A DNA stretch of 64,000 nucleotides from Pacificispira sp002696645 (GCF_048892425.1 NZ_JBLZHU010000001.1:310001-374000); one strand, 5' to 3'; positions 52,034-61,002 are shown, counted from the stretch's first letter. Numbers and translations: made by a program. The notes: generated by a model not told the origin, from the sequence alone.

Positions 52034-52914
52034 TTTGCGCTGTCATCCTCATTTTCTTTCGGAAGGGGCAGTGGGGGCCGCTTTTCAGGGCCTAGAACCT
52101 CTGCATAGCCGCCGACAATTTCCACTCTTACAACGGAATCGCGCACTTCGATCAATTCCAGGCGCGAGTCTTTGCTGTCGATGAAATCCCCTAATTCGAT
52201 CAGATGGACCCAGCTTTCTTCCTGTGGCGCGGAGGCTGTGAACAGGGGATGTAACTTCGCCCGTTGCAATATGGCATTCAGGGCTGTGCGTGATAGGGGT
52301 TCCGTTGTTTCCATCAGGACCAGGGTGCGGTCGCTGCCTGTTGGTTCCAGCTTTAGGCGGGCGACGGCAAAGGCATCCTGCATTTGACCGCGCACGCTGC
52401 CGACACCGGCAAAGGGAAGGCGCATAATCACCTTGGGTGCGTTGGCACCCGACAGCTTGACCCACCAGGGATCGTCGTCGCTTTCCCGTGGGGCGGGCAA
52501 CACGGCGATCTGGTGGCGATCTTCAAAGACCTGCGCCAGCGTATCGCGCACCGTGGGATAGGCGGTCATGGGTACCTGGCTGCCAAATTGGTCGCGCGCC
52601 AGATCCCACAATGTGTGTTCCTCAGAATTTGCCAGCACCGCGACGGAATAATGCGCCTGCAACATGGTAAAAGCGGCGATCATTTCGTGCCACATACGCG
52701 CCAGGGCCGCGAAAGGGAAGGGGCCGCGATGCCGTTCCGCCAGTCGGCGCAGCATGGATGCTTCGCGCGTCGGGCGCACTGGCAGTTTTGCCCCTTTGCC
52801 CTTTGCTGCAGCGACATATTGCACAACATCCCAACGTTTCAGGATCAGTTCGTGGATCTGATCATCGATTTCGTCGATCTGTTGGCGCAGTTCATCCAGT
52901 GTCGGTTTTGCCAT
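52030..52914 (-). CDS. chorismate mutase with degenerate C-terminal region
   Basis: A 294-residue protein. Residues 1-95 are an AroQ-type chorismate mutase (LDELRQQIDEIDDQIHELIL, then RPTREASMLRRL). The remainder resembles the layout of a bifunctional P-protein, with a prephenate dehydratase-like stretch (about 98-190) that lacks the TRF catalytic motif and an ACT-like stretch (about 200-270). It probably makes prephenate only, with a sensory or structural C-terminus. It is translationally coupled to the downstream hisC-type aminotransferase. Confidence 0.85.
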   Translation of the reverse strand: MAKPTLDELRQQIDEIDDQIHELILKRWDVVQYVAAAKGKGAKLPVRPTREASMLRRLAERHRGPFPFAALARMWHEMIAAFTMLQAHYSVAVLANSEEHTLWDLARDQFGSQVPMTAYPTVRDTLAQVFEDRHQIAVLPAPRESDDDPWWVKLSGANAPKVIMRLPFAGVGSVRGQMQDAFAVARLKLEPTGSDRTLVLMETTEPLSRTALNAILQRAKLHPLFTASAPQEESWVHLIELGDFIDSKDSRLELIEVRDSVVRVEIVGGYAEVLGPEKRPPLPLPKENEDDSAK

Positions 52915-53151
52915 GGTCTTGCCCAGCTTGATCGTCTCGTTAAAACACCAATATAGGGTTGGATGCTAGGACGTAGCGCGCCCACTGCCTGAAATCAAAA
53001 TAAAAGAGTCTTTGTCTAAACCGTCATCGACTTCGCGGGGTTGATTTAATTTACGACTTTTTTGTGGAAATTCCGGTCGGTGGGGTTTAATACTCCGCCT
53101 CCCACTGGGAAAATTATGTCTGTCTGTTTAAGTGAATGAGAGCGATCTGTT
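52915..53151. other. upstream region of homoserine acyltransferase gene
   Basis: A 237-base A+T-rich gap between divergent genes. It contains GGTTGATTTAA and a possible hairpin GGTGGGG-TTTAATA-CTCCGCC near 53077-53097. I see no complete SAM-II or other known riboswitch. Confidence 0.5.
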
Positions 53152-54072
53152 ATGCCAATTAAAATCCCGGATAATCTTCCTGCCCGCCTGGAGCTTGAGC
53201 GCGAAGGTATGAATGTGATGTCTGAAGCGAATGCGATTCGTCAGGATATTCGCCCGATGAAGATTGGCCTGTTGAACCTGATGCCACAGAAACAGAAGAC
53301 AGAAACCCAATTGGCGCGCCTGATCGGGGCAACACCGCTGCAGATTGAATTGACCCTGGTGACGACCGGCAGCTATGTGCCATCGAATGTGTCGGCCCAT
53401 CACCTGTCGACCTTTTACCGCGCCTGGGAAGAAGTCCGTGAAGAAAAATTCGACGGCTTTATCATCACGGGTGCGCCGGTGGAAACACTGCCCTTCGATC
53501 AGGTGAAATACTGGGCCGAATTGGAACAGATCCTGGATTGGACGCAATCGAATGTGCATTCCAGCCTGGATATCTGTTGGGGGGCGCAGGCAGCGATGTA
53601 TCATCTGCATGGCATTCCCAAACATGAACTGCCATCGAAAATGTTTGGTGTCTTCCCGCATCGTGTGGTCAACCGCACATCCAGCCTGTTGCGCGGGTTT
53701 TCCGATGAATTGTCCATTCCGGTGTCTCGCCATACAGAAACGCGGCTTGAAGATATAACAAAAGTGCCAGGTCTGGAGGTTCTGATTGAGTCGGAAGAGG
53801 CCGGATTGTGCGTGATCAACGATGCGGCCCACCGTCACATCTACATGCTCAATCATCTGGAATATGATGCCTGGACCCTGAGGGATGAATATCAGCGCGA
53901 TATTGATGAAGGTTTGAAAATTGATCCTCCGCGCTATTATTTCCCACAGAATGATCCAGGCCGGGATCCGGCAAACATCTGGCGCAGTCATGCGCATTTG
54001 TTTATCGGAAACTGGATCAATGATATGTATCAGTCGACACCATTCGATCTCGATTTGATTGGCATGGTATAG
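53152..54072 (+). CDS. metA: homoserine O-acetyltransferase (MetA family)
   Basis: A 306-residue MetA-fold acyltransferase that activates homoserine for methionine synthesis. The catalytic cysteine is C142 in DICWGAQAAMYHLHG, and the His/Glu pair lies in LNHLEYDAW. Residue 111 in GAPVETLPF is glutamate; in this family Glu at this position marks acetyl-CoA use and Gly marks succinyl-CoA use, so acetylation is predicted despite the usual succinyltransferase label. It is followed 20 bases later by a DUF2946-like gene. Confidence 0.93.
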   Translation: MPIKIPDNLPARLELEREGMNVMSEANAIRQDIRPMKIGLLNLMPQKQKTETQLARLIGATPLQIELTLVTTGSYVPSNVSAHHLSTFYRAWEEVREEKFDGFIITGAPVETLPFDQVKYWAELEQILDWTQSNVHSSLDICWGAQAAMYHLHGIPKHELPSKMFGVFPHRVVNRTSSLLRGFSDELSIPVSRHTETRLEDITKVPGLEVLIESEEAGLCVINDAAHRHIYMLNHLEYDAWTLRDEYQRDIDEGLKIDPPRYYFPQNDPGRDPANIWRSHAHLFIGNWINDMYQSTPFDLDLIGMV

Positions 54073-54092
54073 ACGGGTGGGGAGTCCTTAGG

Positions 54093-54476
54093 GTGCAGCA
54101 TTGGCGCGGATATCGATCCCTTGGCAGCATTGCCCGATGTCTGGCGCTTTTTGCGCTTCTGATTCAGTTTACATTGCCGCTTGGAACCGCGATCGCAGCG
54201 GGCCTGTCTGATGGTCATTCTGATACTCAGATCGTCTTTCAATGTCTAGGCGGGGCCCCTCAGACCGATCCTGATGACCAACCGGTTGTTCCCTGGCACA
54301 CATGCGCCATGCCAGGCGGGTGTTGTGTCGCCCCTGTCCTGGCGATCCCTCCGACCGCCCTGGGGTCTGTGCAGATCGCTGCGTACCGCGTGTCATGGGA
54401 CTCTGTAGATAACGGGTTTATCGCTGCCTATAGGGCGCATCGACCACCAGTCAGGGCCCCCCCTCTTAAGACCTGA
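54093..54476 (+). CDS. DUF2946-like cysteine-containing exported protein
   Basis: A 127-residue protein that starts at GTG 54093 with GGGGAG eight bases upstream. It has a hydrophobic N-terminal export segment (CLALFALLIQFTLPLGTAIAA), a Cys-rich middle (FQCLGG then CAMPGGCC) and a C-terminus ending HRPPVRAPPLKT, like DUF2946 proteins. That family is often found beside copper-handling genes, and a PCuAC chaperone gene follows 47 bases later, so periplasmic copper handling is a reasonable inference. Confidence 0.65.
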   Translation: MQHWRGYRSLGSIARCLALFALLIQFTLPLGTAIAAGLSDGHSDTQIVFQCLGGAPQTDPDDQPVVPWHTCAMPGGCCVAPVLAIPPTALGSVQIAAYRVSWDSVDNGFIAAYRAHRPPVRAPPLKT

Positions 54477-54523
54477 ATGCTCCTTAAGCTTATTCATTCA
54501 GCGTTCAAAGAAGGTACAATCAC

Positions 54524-55030
54524 ATGATAAAGACTGTAACGACGATCCGCCATGGCGCGGTCTTAACCCTGCTTGCGGCCATTCTGTTTGCATTCAATGC
54601 CCCTGTGCAGGCGCATAGTGGACCGATCCATGTTGAAAGCTCCTTTGCCCGGGCCAGTGCGTCTCCGGCTGCAAAATCCGGGGCGGCCTATGTCACCATC
54701 ACCAATACCGGTAAATCCCCTGATCGGTTGATCGGGGTAGAAGGGGATGCCGCCGGGATGGTTCAGATCCATATGACCGAGATGACGAATGGTGTGATGA
54801 GCATGAAAGAAGTAGAAGGCGGAATAGAAATTCCAGCCGGTGGTACAATTCAACTGGAACCGGGTGGCAATCATGTGATGCTGATGGGCCTAAAGGCGCC
54901 GTTGGTTGAAGGGGAAACATTGCCGCTGACTTTGGTTTTCGAAAAGGCAGGCAAGGTTGAAGTCGATGTGCCGGTAATGGCCCCAGGCGCCATGATGGGC
55001 GAAATGGACCACAGCAAGATGAAACAGTAA
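54524..55030 (+). CDS. periplasmic copper chaperone PCuAC
   Basis: A 168-residue exported protein with a signal peptide ending APVQA (residue 30). The copper-site residues fit the family pattern H-x10-M ... H-x-M: H83, M94, H117 and M119. PCuAC delivers Cu(I) to cytochrome oxidase Cu-A sites. The C-terminal tail MMGEMDHSKMKQ adds more Met/His. It appears to form an operon with the DUF2946-like gene. Confidence 0.9.
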   Translation: MIKTVTTIRHGAVLTLLAAILFAFNAPVQAHSGPIHVESSFARASASPAAKSGAAYVTITNTGKSPDRLIGVEGDAAGMVQIHMTEMTNGVMSMKEVEGGIEIPAGGTIQLEPGGNHVMLMGLKAPLVEGETLPLTLVFEKAGKVEVDVPVMAPGAMMGEMDHSKMKQ

Positions 55031-55095
55031 GCCGTCAGACCGCTGATGTGCCTGTCATGCTTTCCTTAATCCCCGCAATCCAGTAAATCGCAGGG

Positions 55096-55839
55096 ATGCA
55101 ACGCTGGAAGCTGACAATCGAATACAATGGCGGGCCGTTTGTGGGCTGGCAACGGCAACCAAACGGTCCGACCATTCAGGCTGCCCTGGAGGCTGCGGTG
55201 TTCGCCTTTTGTGGTGAGGAAGCAGGTGTTCAGGGGGCAGGGCGCACTGATACCGGCGTCCATGCCCTGGCTCAGGTCGCCCATGTCGATATTGCGCGAC
55301 AGACCACGGCGCGGACAGTACGGGATGCAATCAACCAACATTTGAAGCCCAACCCTATTGCCGTCACCCATGTTGAGCCGGTGACAGAGGATTTTCACGC
55401 GCGGTTTTCCGCGACGGGGCGCGCCTATTTGTATCGTATACTAAACCGCCGCGCGCCCGCCGCGCTGGATATCGGTCGCGTCTGGCCGGTGCCCCGCGAT
55501 CTGGATGTGGATGCGATGCACGCGGCTGCCCAGCGGCTGGTAGGTCTGCATGATTTTACTAGCTTCCGCGCTGCAGAGTGCCAGGCGGCCAGCCCGATCA
55601 AAACGCTGGATAGGCTGGATGTTTCCCGTGTTGGGGAGGAAATCCATATCGTTGCAGAGGCGCGCAGTTTCCTGCACCACCAAATTCGAAATTTCGCAGG
55701 AACCCTGGAAAGGGTCGGTCGCGGCAAATGGACCCCTGATGATGTCAGCGACATCCTAAACGCCAAAGACCGCGCGGTGGCAGGCCCAACCGCGCCACCA
55801 CAGGGCCTGTATCTGACACGGGTATCTTACGACACTTAG
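55096..55839 (+). CDS. truA: tRNA pseudouridine(38-40) synthase
   Basis: A 247-residue TruA that isomerises uridines 38-40 in the anticodon arm. The catalytic aspartate is D52 in GAGRTDTGVHALAQ; the N-terminal IEYNGGPFVGWQRQPNGPTIQ and the RSFLHHQIRNFAGTL block are family hallmarks. The last four bases overlap the convergent membrane-protein gene. Confidence 0.96.
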   Translation: MQRWKLTIEYNGGPFVGWQRQPNGPTIQAALEAAVFAFCGEEAGVQGAGRTDTGVHALAQVAHVDIARQTTARTVRDAINQHLKPNPIAVTHVEPVTEDFHARFSATGRAYLYRILNRRAPAALDIGRVWPVPRDLDVDAMHAAAQRLVGLHDFTSFRAAECQAASPIKTLDRLDVSRVGEEIHIVAEARSFLHHQIRNFAGTLERVGRGKWTPDDVSDILNAKDRAVAGPTAPPQGLYLTRVSYDT

Positions 55840-56414
55840 CCGTGGCTGAGGATGATGAAATCCTCAATTTTGCTGAGTACCTGATTGATCAGGAAGTCGG
55901 CAATGACCAGACCGATGGTCAAGCCCAGTTTGGTTTTGAACAGGGTTTGTAAAATCCAGCCATGCACCAACAAGGCCCACAGTCGAAGACCGGTCAGCAG
56001 CCCATTCGCCATAACAGGATCATCGTCGGCCAGGGTTAGGATAATGATCCATTGCAGCAGGATCGGGGCCGCCATCATCCAATTCACCGCCACGACATAG
56101 CGTATCCAGTTTTCCGGATGGGCGGTGTTTTGGGATACGGCGGCCATGATCAGCGGCCAATAGGTCCAGGCGATGATGTAGTAAATCGTATGGCTGATAA
56201 GGCGGATGAAAAACTGGGCGTCACCATAGCGCGCGCTCTCGACAGAATAGATTGCCCACAGAAAGAAGGGAAACAGCAGCGCTGCGCACCAGAAGCTTTT
56301 CAGGAAATCATCGCGTGTATCGCCGAAGGTCCACAGGGCAGGCTTACGGGCAATGAAAACCTGTGCGCCGGCTGCCAATCGCCCTGCCATTTCGGCAAGG
56401 CTGATCGGCTTCAT
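55836..56414 (-). CDS. membrane protein, Yip1-like, unknown function
   Basis: A 192-residue protein with about five membrane segments, for example FWCAALLFPFFLWAIY and LGLTIGLVIADFLINQVL, ending IEDFIILSHG. The topology and spacing suggest a YIP1-domain protein, but I see no catalytic motif and assign no function. It overlaps dapE by four bases (ATGA), so it is co-expressed with dapD and dapE. Confidence 0.75.
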   Translation of the reverse strand: MKPISLAEMAGRLAAGAQVFIARKPALWTFGDTRDDFLKSFWCAALLFPFFLWAIYSVESARYGDAQFFIRLISHTIYYIIAWTYWPLIMAAVSQNTAHPENWIRYVVAVNWMMAAPILLQWIIILTLADDDPVMANGLLTGLRLWALLVHGWILQTLFKTKLGLTIGLVIADFLINQVLSKIEDFIILSHG

Positions 56415-57583
56415 GCTGCACCTTGAGCGAAGTAACGATCTATGACCCTGGCATAAATCTCAGAGAGGGCTGCGATGTCGGAAACGGCGACACGTTCGTC
56501 CACCTGATGCATGGTTTGTCCAACAAGGCCAAAGTCAACAACAGGGCAGTAATCCTTAATGAAGCGAGAATCCGATGTGCCCCCAGTGGTGCTGAGGTCC
56601 GGCTTATGACCCGTGACGGATTCGCACGCCTCGCTGAGCAGATCCGACAATAGACCCGGCGGTGTCAGGAAGCTTTCGCCGGAAATGATAACATCCAGTT
56701 TGAACTTCGCCCCTTCACCGGCAGCGTCCGTCAGCAGGTTTTGCAGATCTTTGGTCAGGCTGGCCCCGCTGTGCAGATCATTGAAGCGTATGTTGAACCG
56801 CGCGGTTGCCTTGGCCGGGATCACATTGGTAGCCGCATTATCCACCAGGGCCTGGGTGATCGACAGGACGGAGGGTTCAAAATGATCGGACCCATCATCA
56901 ATCTTCCAGTTCACCAGGGCAGCCATCATCAAGGCCAGGCGATGGGCTGCATTGTCAGCCAGATGAGGATAACCGGTATGACCCTGAACGCCCTCTACCG
57001 TGATATAGCCATTCAGGCTGCCTCGGCGACCGATCTTCATCATCGTGCCCAGATCCGTTGGGTTGGTCGGCTCGCCGGTGATGCAATGGTCGATGACTTC
57101 CCCGCGGGCAGCCAGGGCGGGCAGCATTTTCTGGGTCCCGTTGATCGACGGGCCTTCTTCGTCCCCGGTGATCAACAGGCTGATCGACCCCGGAACAGGG
57201 CCGACCTGTGACAGTCTTTGAGACACAGCGGCGACCCAGGCGGCGATTGCGCCTTTCATATCCGACGCACCGCGCCCGACCAGCATGCCATCCTTGATTT
57301 CAGCAGCGAAAGGATCGACGGTCCATTGATCGGCACTGCCGACCGGCACCACATCGGTGTGGCCAGCGAAACACAGATTAGGCGATTCCGTGCCCAGACG
57401 GGCATAGAGATTGTCTACTGGATCGGTGCCATCTTCTTCAAACGGCAAACGTGTACAGGCAAAACCGAGCCCTTCCAAAACACGCTGCAGCAGGTCCAAA
57501 GCCCCCTCATCCGCGGGTGTCACACTGGGACAGCGGATCAGGTCCTGGGTCATGGCAACGGGATCAAGGGCAGTAACAGTCAT
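56411..57583 (-). CDS. dapE: succinyl-diaminopimelate desuccinylase
   Basis: An M20-family metallohydrolase (390 residues) that removes succinate from N-succinyl-LL-diaminopimelate. Metal and catalytic motifs are FAGHTDVVPVG, GRGASDMKGAIAAW, ITGDEEGPSINGT and, near the end, TTGGTSDSRFIKDYCP. It starts six bases after dapD, giving the order dapD-dapE, and its product feeds DapF at 41 kb. Confidence 0.95.
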   Translation of the reverse strand: MTVTALDPVAMTQDLIRCPSVTPADEGALDLLQRVLEGLGFACTRLPFEEDGTDPVDNLYARLGTESPNLCFAGHTDVVPVGSADQWTVDPFAAEIKDGMLVGRGASDMKGAIAAWVAAVSQRLSQVGPVPGSISLLITGDEEGPSINGTQKMLPALAARGEVIDHCITGEPTNPTDLGTMMKIGRRGSLNGYITVEGVQGHTGYPHLADNAAHRLALMMAALVNWKIDDGSDHFEPSVLSITQALVDNAATNVIPAKATARFNIRFNDLHSGASLTKDLQNLLTDAAGEGAKFKLDVIISGESFLTPPGLLSDLLSEACESVTGHKPDLSTTGGTSDSRFIKDYCPVVDFGLVGQTMHQVDERVAVSDIAALSEIYARVIDRYFAQGAA

Positions 57584-57589
57584 GAGTGA

Positions 57590-58435
57590 TTAGGTCCGCA
57601 GCAATTCATTGATGGAGGTTTTGGACCGGGTGCGTTCATCCACGCGCTTGATGATGACAGCGCAATAAAGCGACGGGCCGGGGCTGCCATCGGGCAGGGG
57701 CTTGCCGGGCAGGCTGCCTGGAACAACCACGGAAAAGGCCGGGACGCGACCCATAAAGATTTCGCCCGTTGTGCGGTCGATAATCTTGGTGGATGCGCCG
57801 ATGAAAACACCCATGGACAGGACGGAGCCTTCTTCAACAATCACGCCTTCGACGACTTCGGAGCGTGCTCCGATGAAGCAATGGTCTTCAATGATCACAG
57901 GGCCGGCCTGCAGCGGTTCCAGAACCCCGCCAATGCCAGCACCGCCAGACAAGTGAACATTCTTGCCAATCTGGGCACAGGACCCAACGGTCGCCCAGGT
58001 GTCAATCATCGCGCCGCTATCGACATAGGCCCCCAGATTAACAAAGCTGGGCATCAGCACGACATTGGGGGCAATATAGGCCGACCGGCGCACGGTGCAG
58101 TTTGGCACGGCGCGGAAGCCAGCGGCGCGGAATTCCGTTTCGCCCCAGCCTTCAAATTTTGAAGGAACCTTATCCCACCAAGGTGCGTTGCCGCCAGGGC
58201 CGCCCGCAATTGTCGTCATGTCATTCAGCCGGAAGCTCAGCAGAACGGCCTTCTTCAGCCATTGATTGACGGTCCAGCCTTCAGCACCTTTTTCCGCAAC
58301 ACGCGCTTGTCCGCTGTCCAGCAGGTTCAATGCTTCTTCAACAGCATCGCGTATCTCGCCCCCGGTGGAGGTTGTGATCTGATCGCGGTTGTCAAAGGCG
58401 GTATCGATTGTTGCTTGCAATGCTTCATGTGCCAT
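57590..58435 (-). CDS. dapD: tetrahydrodipicolinate N-succinyltransferase
   Basis: A 281-residue left-handed beta-helix acyltransferase of the succinylase branch of diaminopimelate synthesis. Hexapeptide repeats are seen in VVLMPSFVNLGAYVDSGAMI and IGKNVHLSGGAGIGGVLEPL, and the family motif FIGARSEVVEGVIVEEGSV follows. ATG 58435 has GGGGG upstream and gives the usual N-terminus; the longer frame to 58501 has no support. It heads the dapD-dapE operon. Confidence 0.96.
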   Translation of the reverse strand: MAHEALQATIDTAFDNRDQITTSTGGEIRDAVEEALNLLDSGQARVAEKGAEGWTVNQWLKKAVLLSFRLNDMTTIAGGPGGNAPWWDKVPSKFEGWGETEFRAAGFRAVPNCTVRRSAYIAPNVVLMPSFVNLGAYVDSGAMIDTWATVGSCAQIGKNVHLSGGAGIGGVLEPLQAGPVIIEDHCFIGARSEVVEGVIVEEGSVLSMGVFIGASTKIIDRTTGEIFMGRVPAFSVVVPGSLPGKPLPDGSPGPSLYCAVIIKRVDERTRSKTSINELLRT

Positions 58436-58555
58436 GGCCCGGGCCCCCTGTATATTTTGGGATAGTAAGACAGCACGACCTAGGCCGTGGAATAGCGGCA
58501 CAATACCTACCGCGACGCGGCGGTCAAGTATGACGGAGATTGGATGCTGTCAGGG

Positions 58556-58750
58556 TCAGGTATGATATGCATGACAATTGTTAGGGTAGGATCGGTTGGC
58601 AGCAAGACGACTTCTTATTGCGCACCAATAGGCCTGACCCGGCTCGTCGCAATAATACAAGCATTCCAAGGCTCTGGCTTGCGCAAATGCGATTGCTGCG
58701 ACGCCCCGGTCGCGAAGTAATTCTGCGGCATCACGGTCCACCTTACCCAT
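58556..58750 (-). CDS. small uncharacterised protein, 64 residues
   Basis: A 64-codon gene whose ATG at 58750 has AGGAG nine bases upstream. The pattern DAAELLRDRGVAAIAFAQAR followed by EPGQAYWCAIRSRL resembles short alphaproteobacterial proteins of the form RxAxxLL..G..A...A..RA....GD..G...W..I, which have no known function; I cannot confirm membership. No signal peptide or membrane segment is present. It lies between dapD and a DMT-like gene, on the dapD strand and 120 bases beyond it. Confidence 0.6.
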   Translation of the reverse strand: MGKVDRDAAELLRDRGVAAIAFAQARALECLYYCDEPGQAYWCAIRSRLAANRSYPNNCHAYHT

Positions 58751-59034
58751 GCCCGTCGGCTCCTGCTGTGCCTGATCCTATTCATCCAAAGGTATCACTG
58801 TTTGGATACTGACAGGTTTGCGTAAAGAAAATGTTAATCGGGAAATGTGACATTTTATATGGCCTTTAAAAAATTCATACCGATGGTGAAATTTTTTGGA
58901 ACAATCATTCTGAAATTGCAGATAAGAGGGTAGGTTTGGCATCAGGCAGTCTGAAAATAGAGTGTTGCCAAACAGGGGCTTAACTCGCTTTGATGTTGTC
59001 ACCATCCTGCATTCAGCGAGAAAGATGTAATGCC
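58751..59034. other. A+T-rich intergenic region
   Basis: About 280 bases that are clearly A+T-richer than average. An 8-bp inverted repeat GTTTGGCA/TGCCAAAC (58934-58941, 58976-58983) lies 50-100 bases before the DUF486 gene. No gene is supported. Confidence 0.5.
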
Positions 59035-59385
59035 ATGACCGGATTACTTCCCTATATTGCAGTCCCAGTTCTTTTGGGCATTTCGAATATTTTCATGACA
59101 TTTGCATGGTATGGTCACTTGAAATTCAAGGCGGCGCCTCTGATCTTGGTGATAGTGATCAGTTGGGGAATCGCGCTGTTTGAATATTGCTTTGCGGTCC
59201 CGGCCAATCGAATTGGTCACACGGTTTATTCCGCCGCCCAGTTGAAAACCATCCAGGAAGTCGTGACATTATGCGTATTCGTCGTTTTCAGCTTTTTGTA
59301 CTTGAAGGAACCCATGGCCCCCAGCCAATTGCTGGGGTTTGCGCTGATCGCCGGAGGCGCGGCGCTGGTCTTCTTTAAGCCCTAG
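59035..59385 (+). CDS. DMT family protein (DUF486)
   Basis: A 116-residue integral membrane protein with four predicted segments, such as IAVPVLLGISNIFMTFAWYG and LILVIVISWGIALFEYCF, and the DUF486 core FAVPANRIGHTVYSAAQLKTI. It resembles a half-size drug/metabolite transporter, but its substrate is unknown. The ATG at 59035 gives the usual short N-terminus. Confidence 0.88.
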   Translation: MTGLLPYIAVPVLLGISNIFMTFAWYGHLKFKAAPLILVIVISWGIALFEYCFAVPANRIGHTVYSAAQLKTIQEVVTLCVFVVFSFLYLKEPMAPSQLLGFALIAGGAALVFFKP

Positions 59386-59502
59386 CAATAACCCGTGCCT
59401 GCAAGGCAAGGGTGTTGAGGAAACAAGAGGCTTTCCAAGGCGGATGCATTTGATAGTGTCGCCCCCGATCAACTCAAACCTTACCTCTGTAGGAGATACA
59501 GC

Positions 59503-60948
59503 ATGTCAAATCTGATGAAGTTCTATATTGATGGCGCGTGGGTCTCGCCCAATGATGCGAAGCCGTTTGATGTCATCAATCCCGCCACCGAAGAGCCCTG
59601 TGCACAAATTGCGCTGGGCAGTGCCACAGACGTGGACAAGGCAGTCGCTGCGGCTAAGGCTGCGTTTGCGACCTGGGGCTATACGGCACCCCAGGAACGC
59701 ATGGCGCTGATGGAAAAGCTGGTTGAAGTCTATAAGAGCCGGTCCGGTGAAATGGCTGAGGCGATTTCAAAAGAAATGGGTGCGCCAATCTCTATGGCCA
59801 ACAGCGCCCAGGCCGCTGCGGGTATCGGTCATCTGCGCGCCTTTATCGATGTCATGAAGAATTTCACATGGGAACATGCCCTGAATGAGGCAAACCCCCA
59901 GGAAAGGATCGTGCATGAGCCGATTGGCGTTGCCGGTCTGATTACACCATGGAACTGGCCCATGAATCAGGTTGCGTTGAAGGTAGGCGCGGCGTTGGCG
60001 GCTGGTTGCACGATGGTGCTCAAACCTTCCGAAATCGCGCCCTTGTCTTCCATGCTGTTTGCTGAATTCATGGATGAAGCCGGTTTCCCGAAAGGCGTTT
60101 TCAATCTGGTTAATGGTGATGGACCGACGGTTGGTAACGCGATGAGCGTGCACCCCGATATCGATATCATGTCCCTGACGGGATCTGCGCGTGCCGGAAT
60201 TGCGGTCACGAAGGCGGCTGCTGATACGATCAAGCGGGTTTCGCTGGAATTGGGCGGCAAGGGCCCGAATATCATTTTCGCGGATGCGGATGTTGAAAAG
60301 GCTGTGAAGGGTGGTTCGATCGGCATGTTCTATAACTCCGGTCAGTCCTGTAACGCGCCCTCACGTATGTTGGTCGAACGCTCTGTCTATGATCAAGCCG
60401 TAGAGATTGCTGCGGCCACGGCAGCGAAAACACAGGTTGGCGATCCGACTGAAGAAGGGCGCCACATCGGCCCCGTCGTCAGCGCGGCGCAGTTTGAAAA
60501 GATTCAAGGCCTGATCCAGGCTGGTATAGATGAAGGGGCCCGTTTGGTCGCAGGGGGCGTTGGTCGTCCGGAAGGCGTCAATCGGGGCTATTATGTGCGC
60601 CCGACAGTGTTTGCTGATGTAAACAATGAAATGACCATCGCGCGGGAAGAGATTTTTGGTCCGGTTCTGTCCATGCTGCCCTTTGATGATGAGGAAGAAG
60701 CCATCCGCATCGCCAATGATACGGCCTATGGTCTGACATCGTATGTTCAGTCTGGCAATCAGGCCCGGGCGCAGAAGGTTGCCCGCCAATTGCGTGCTGG
60801 CATGGTGATCATGAACGGGGCCTCCCGTCCGGCAGGCAGCCCGTTTGGCGGCTACAAACAGTCCGGTAACGGTCGTGAAGGCGGCGTCTGGGGTATGTTG
60901 GAATTCCTGGAAGTGAAAGCCATCAGCGGCTGGGATCCTTCTGCCTAA
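59503..60948 (+). CDS. NAD(P)-dependent aldehyde dehydrogenase
   Basis: A 481-residue aldehyde dehydrogenase superfamily enzyme. Catalytic residues are N151 (TPWNWP), E249 (SLELGGKGPN) and nucleophile C283 (NSGQSCNAPSR). The sequence type is that of general aldehyde dehydrogenases; the aldehyde cannot be predicted. TAGGAG lies just before the start. A strong terminator follows, so it is probably transcribed alone. Confidence 0.93.
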   Translation: MSNLMKFYIDGAWVSPNDAKPFDVINPATEEPCAQIALGSATDVDKAVAAAKAAFATWGYTAPQERMALMEKLVEVYKSRSGEMAEAISKEMGAPISMANSAQAAAGIGHLRAFIDVMKNFTWEHALNEANPQERIVHEPIGVAGLITPWNWPMNQVALKVGAALAAGCTMVLKPSEIAPLSSMLFAEFMDEAGFPKGVFNLVNGDGPTVGNAMSVHPDIDIMSLTGSARAGIAVTKAAADTIKRVSLELGGKGPNIIFADADVEKAVKGGSIGMFYNSGQSCNAPSRMLVERSVYDQAVEIAAATAAKTQVGDPTEEGRHIGPVVSAAQFEKIQGLIQAGIDEGARLVAGGVGRPEGVNRGYYVRPTVFADVNNEMTIAREEIFGPVLSMLPFDDEEEAIRIANDTAYGLTSYVQSGNQARAQKVARQLRAGMVIMNGASRPAGSPFGGYKQSGNGREGGVWGMLEFLEVKAISGWDPSA

Positions 60949-60972
60949 ACACTAAAACAGGATTAAGATCAG

Positions 60973-61002
60973 GTGCGGGGCGAAAGCTCCGCACTTTTTT
61001 TT
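60973..61002 (+). terminator. rho-independent terminator of aldehyde dehydrogenase
   Basis: GTGCGGGGC (60973-60981) pairs with GCTCCGCAC (60986-60994) through a GAAA tetraloop, followed by eight T. It lies 24 bases after the stop codon. Confidence 0.95.

Noticed and set aside
52958..53151. SAM-II type riboswitch upstream of metA
   Set aside because: A GATTTAA segment after a GC-rich stem strand is suggestive, but the matching P1 strand and the conserved GCTAAA end are missing.
58778..59005. 75-codon minus-strand frame before the DUF486 gene
   Set aside because: It lies in an A+T-rich promoter region, with no ribosome site and no protein-like pattern.
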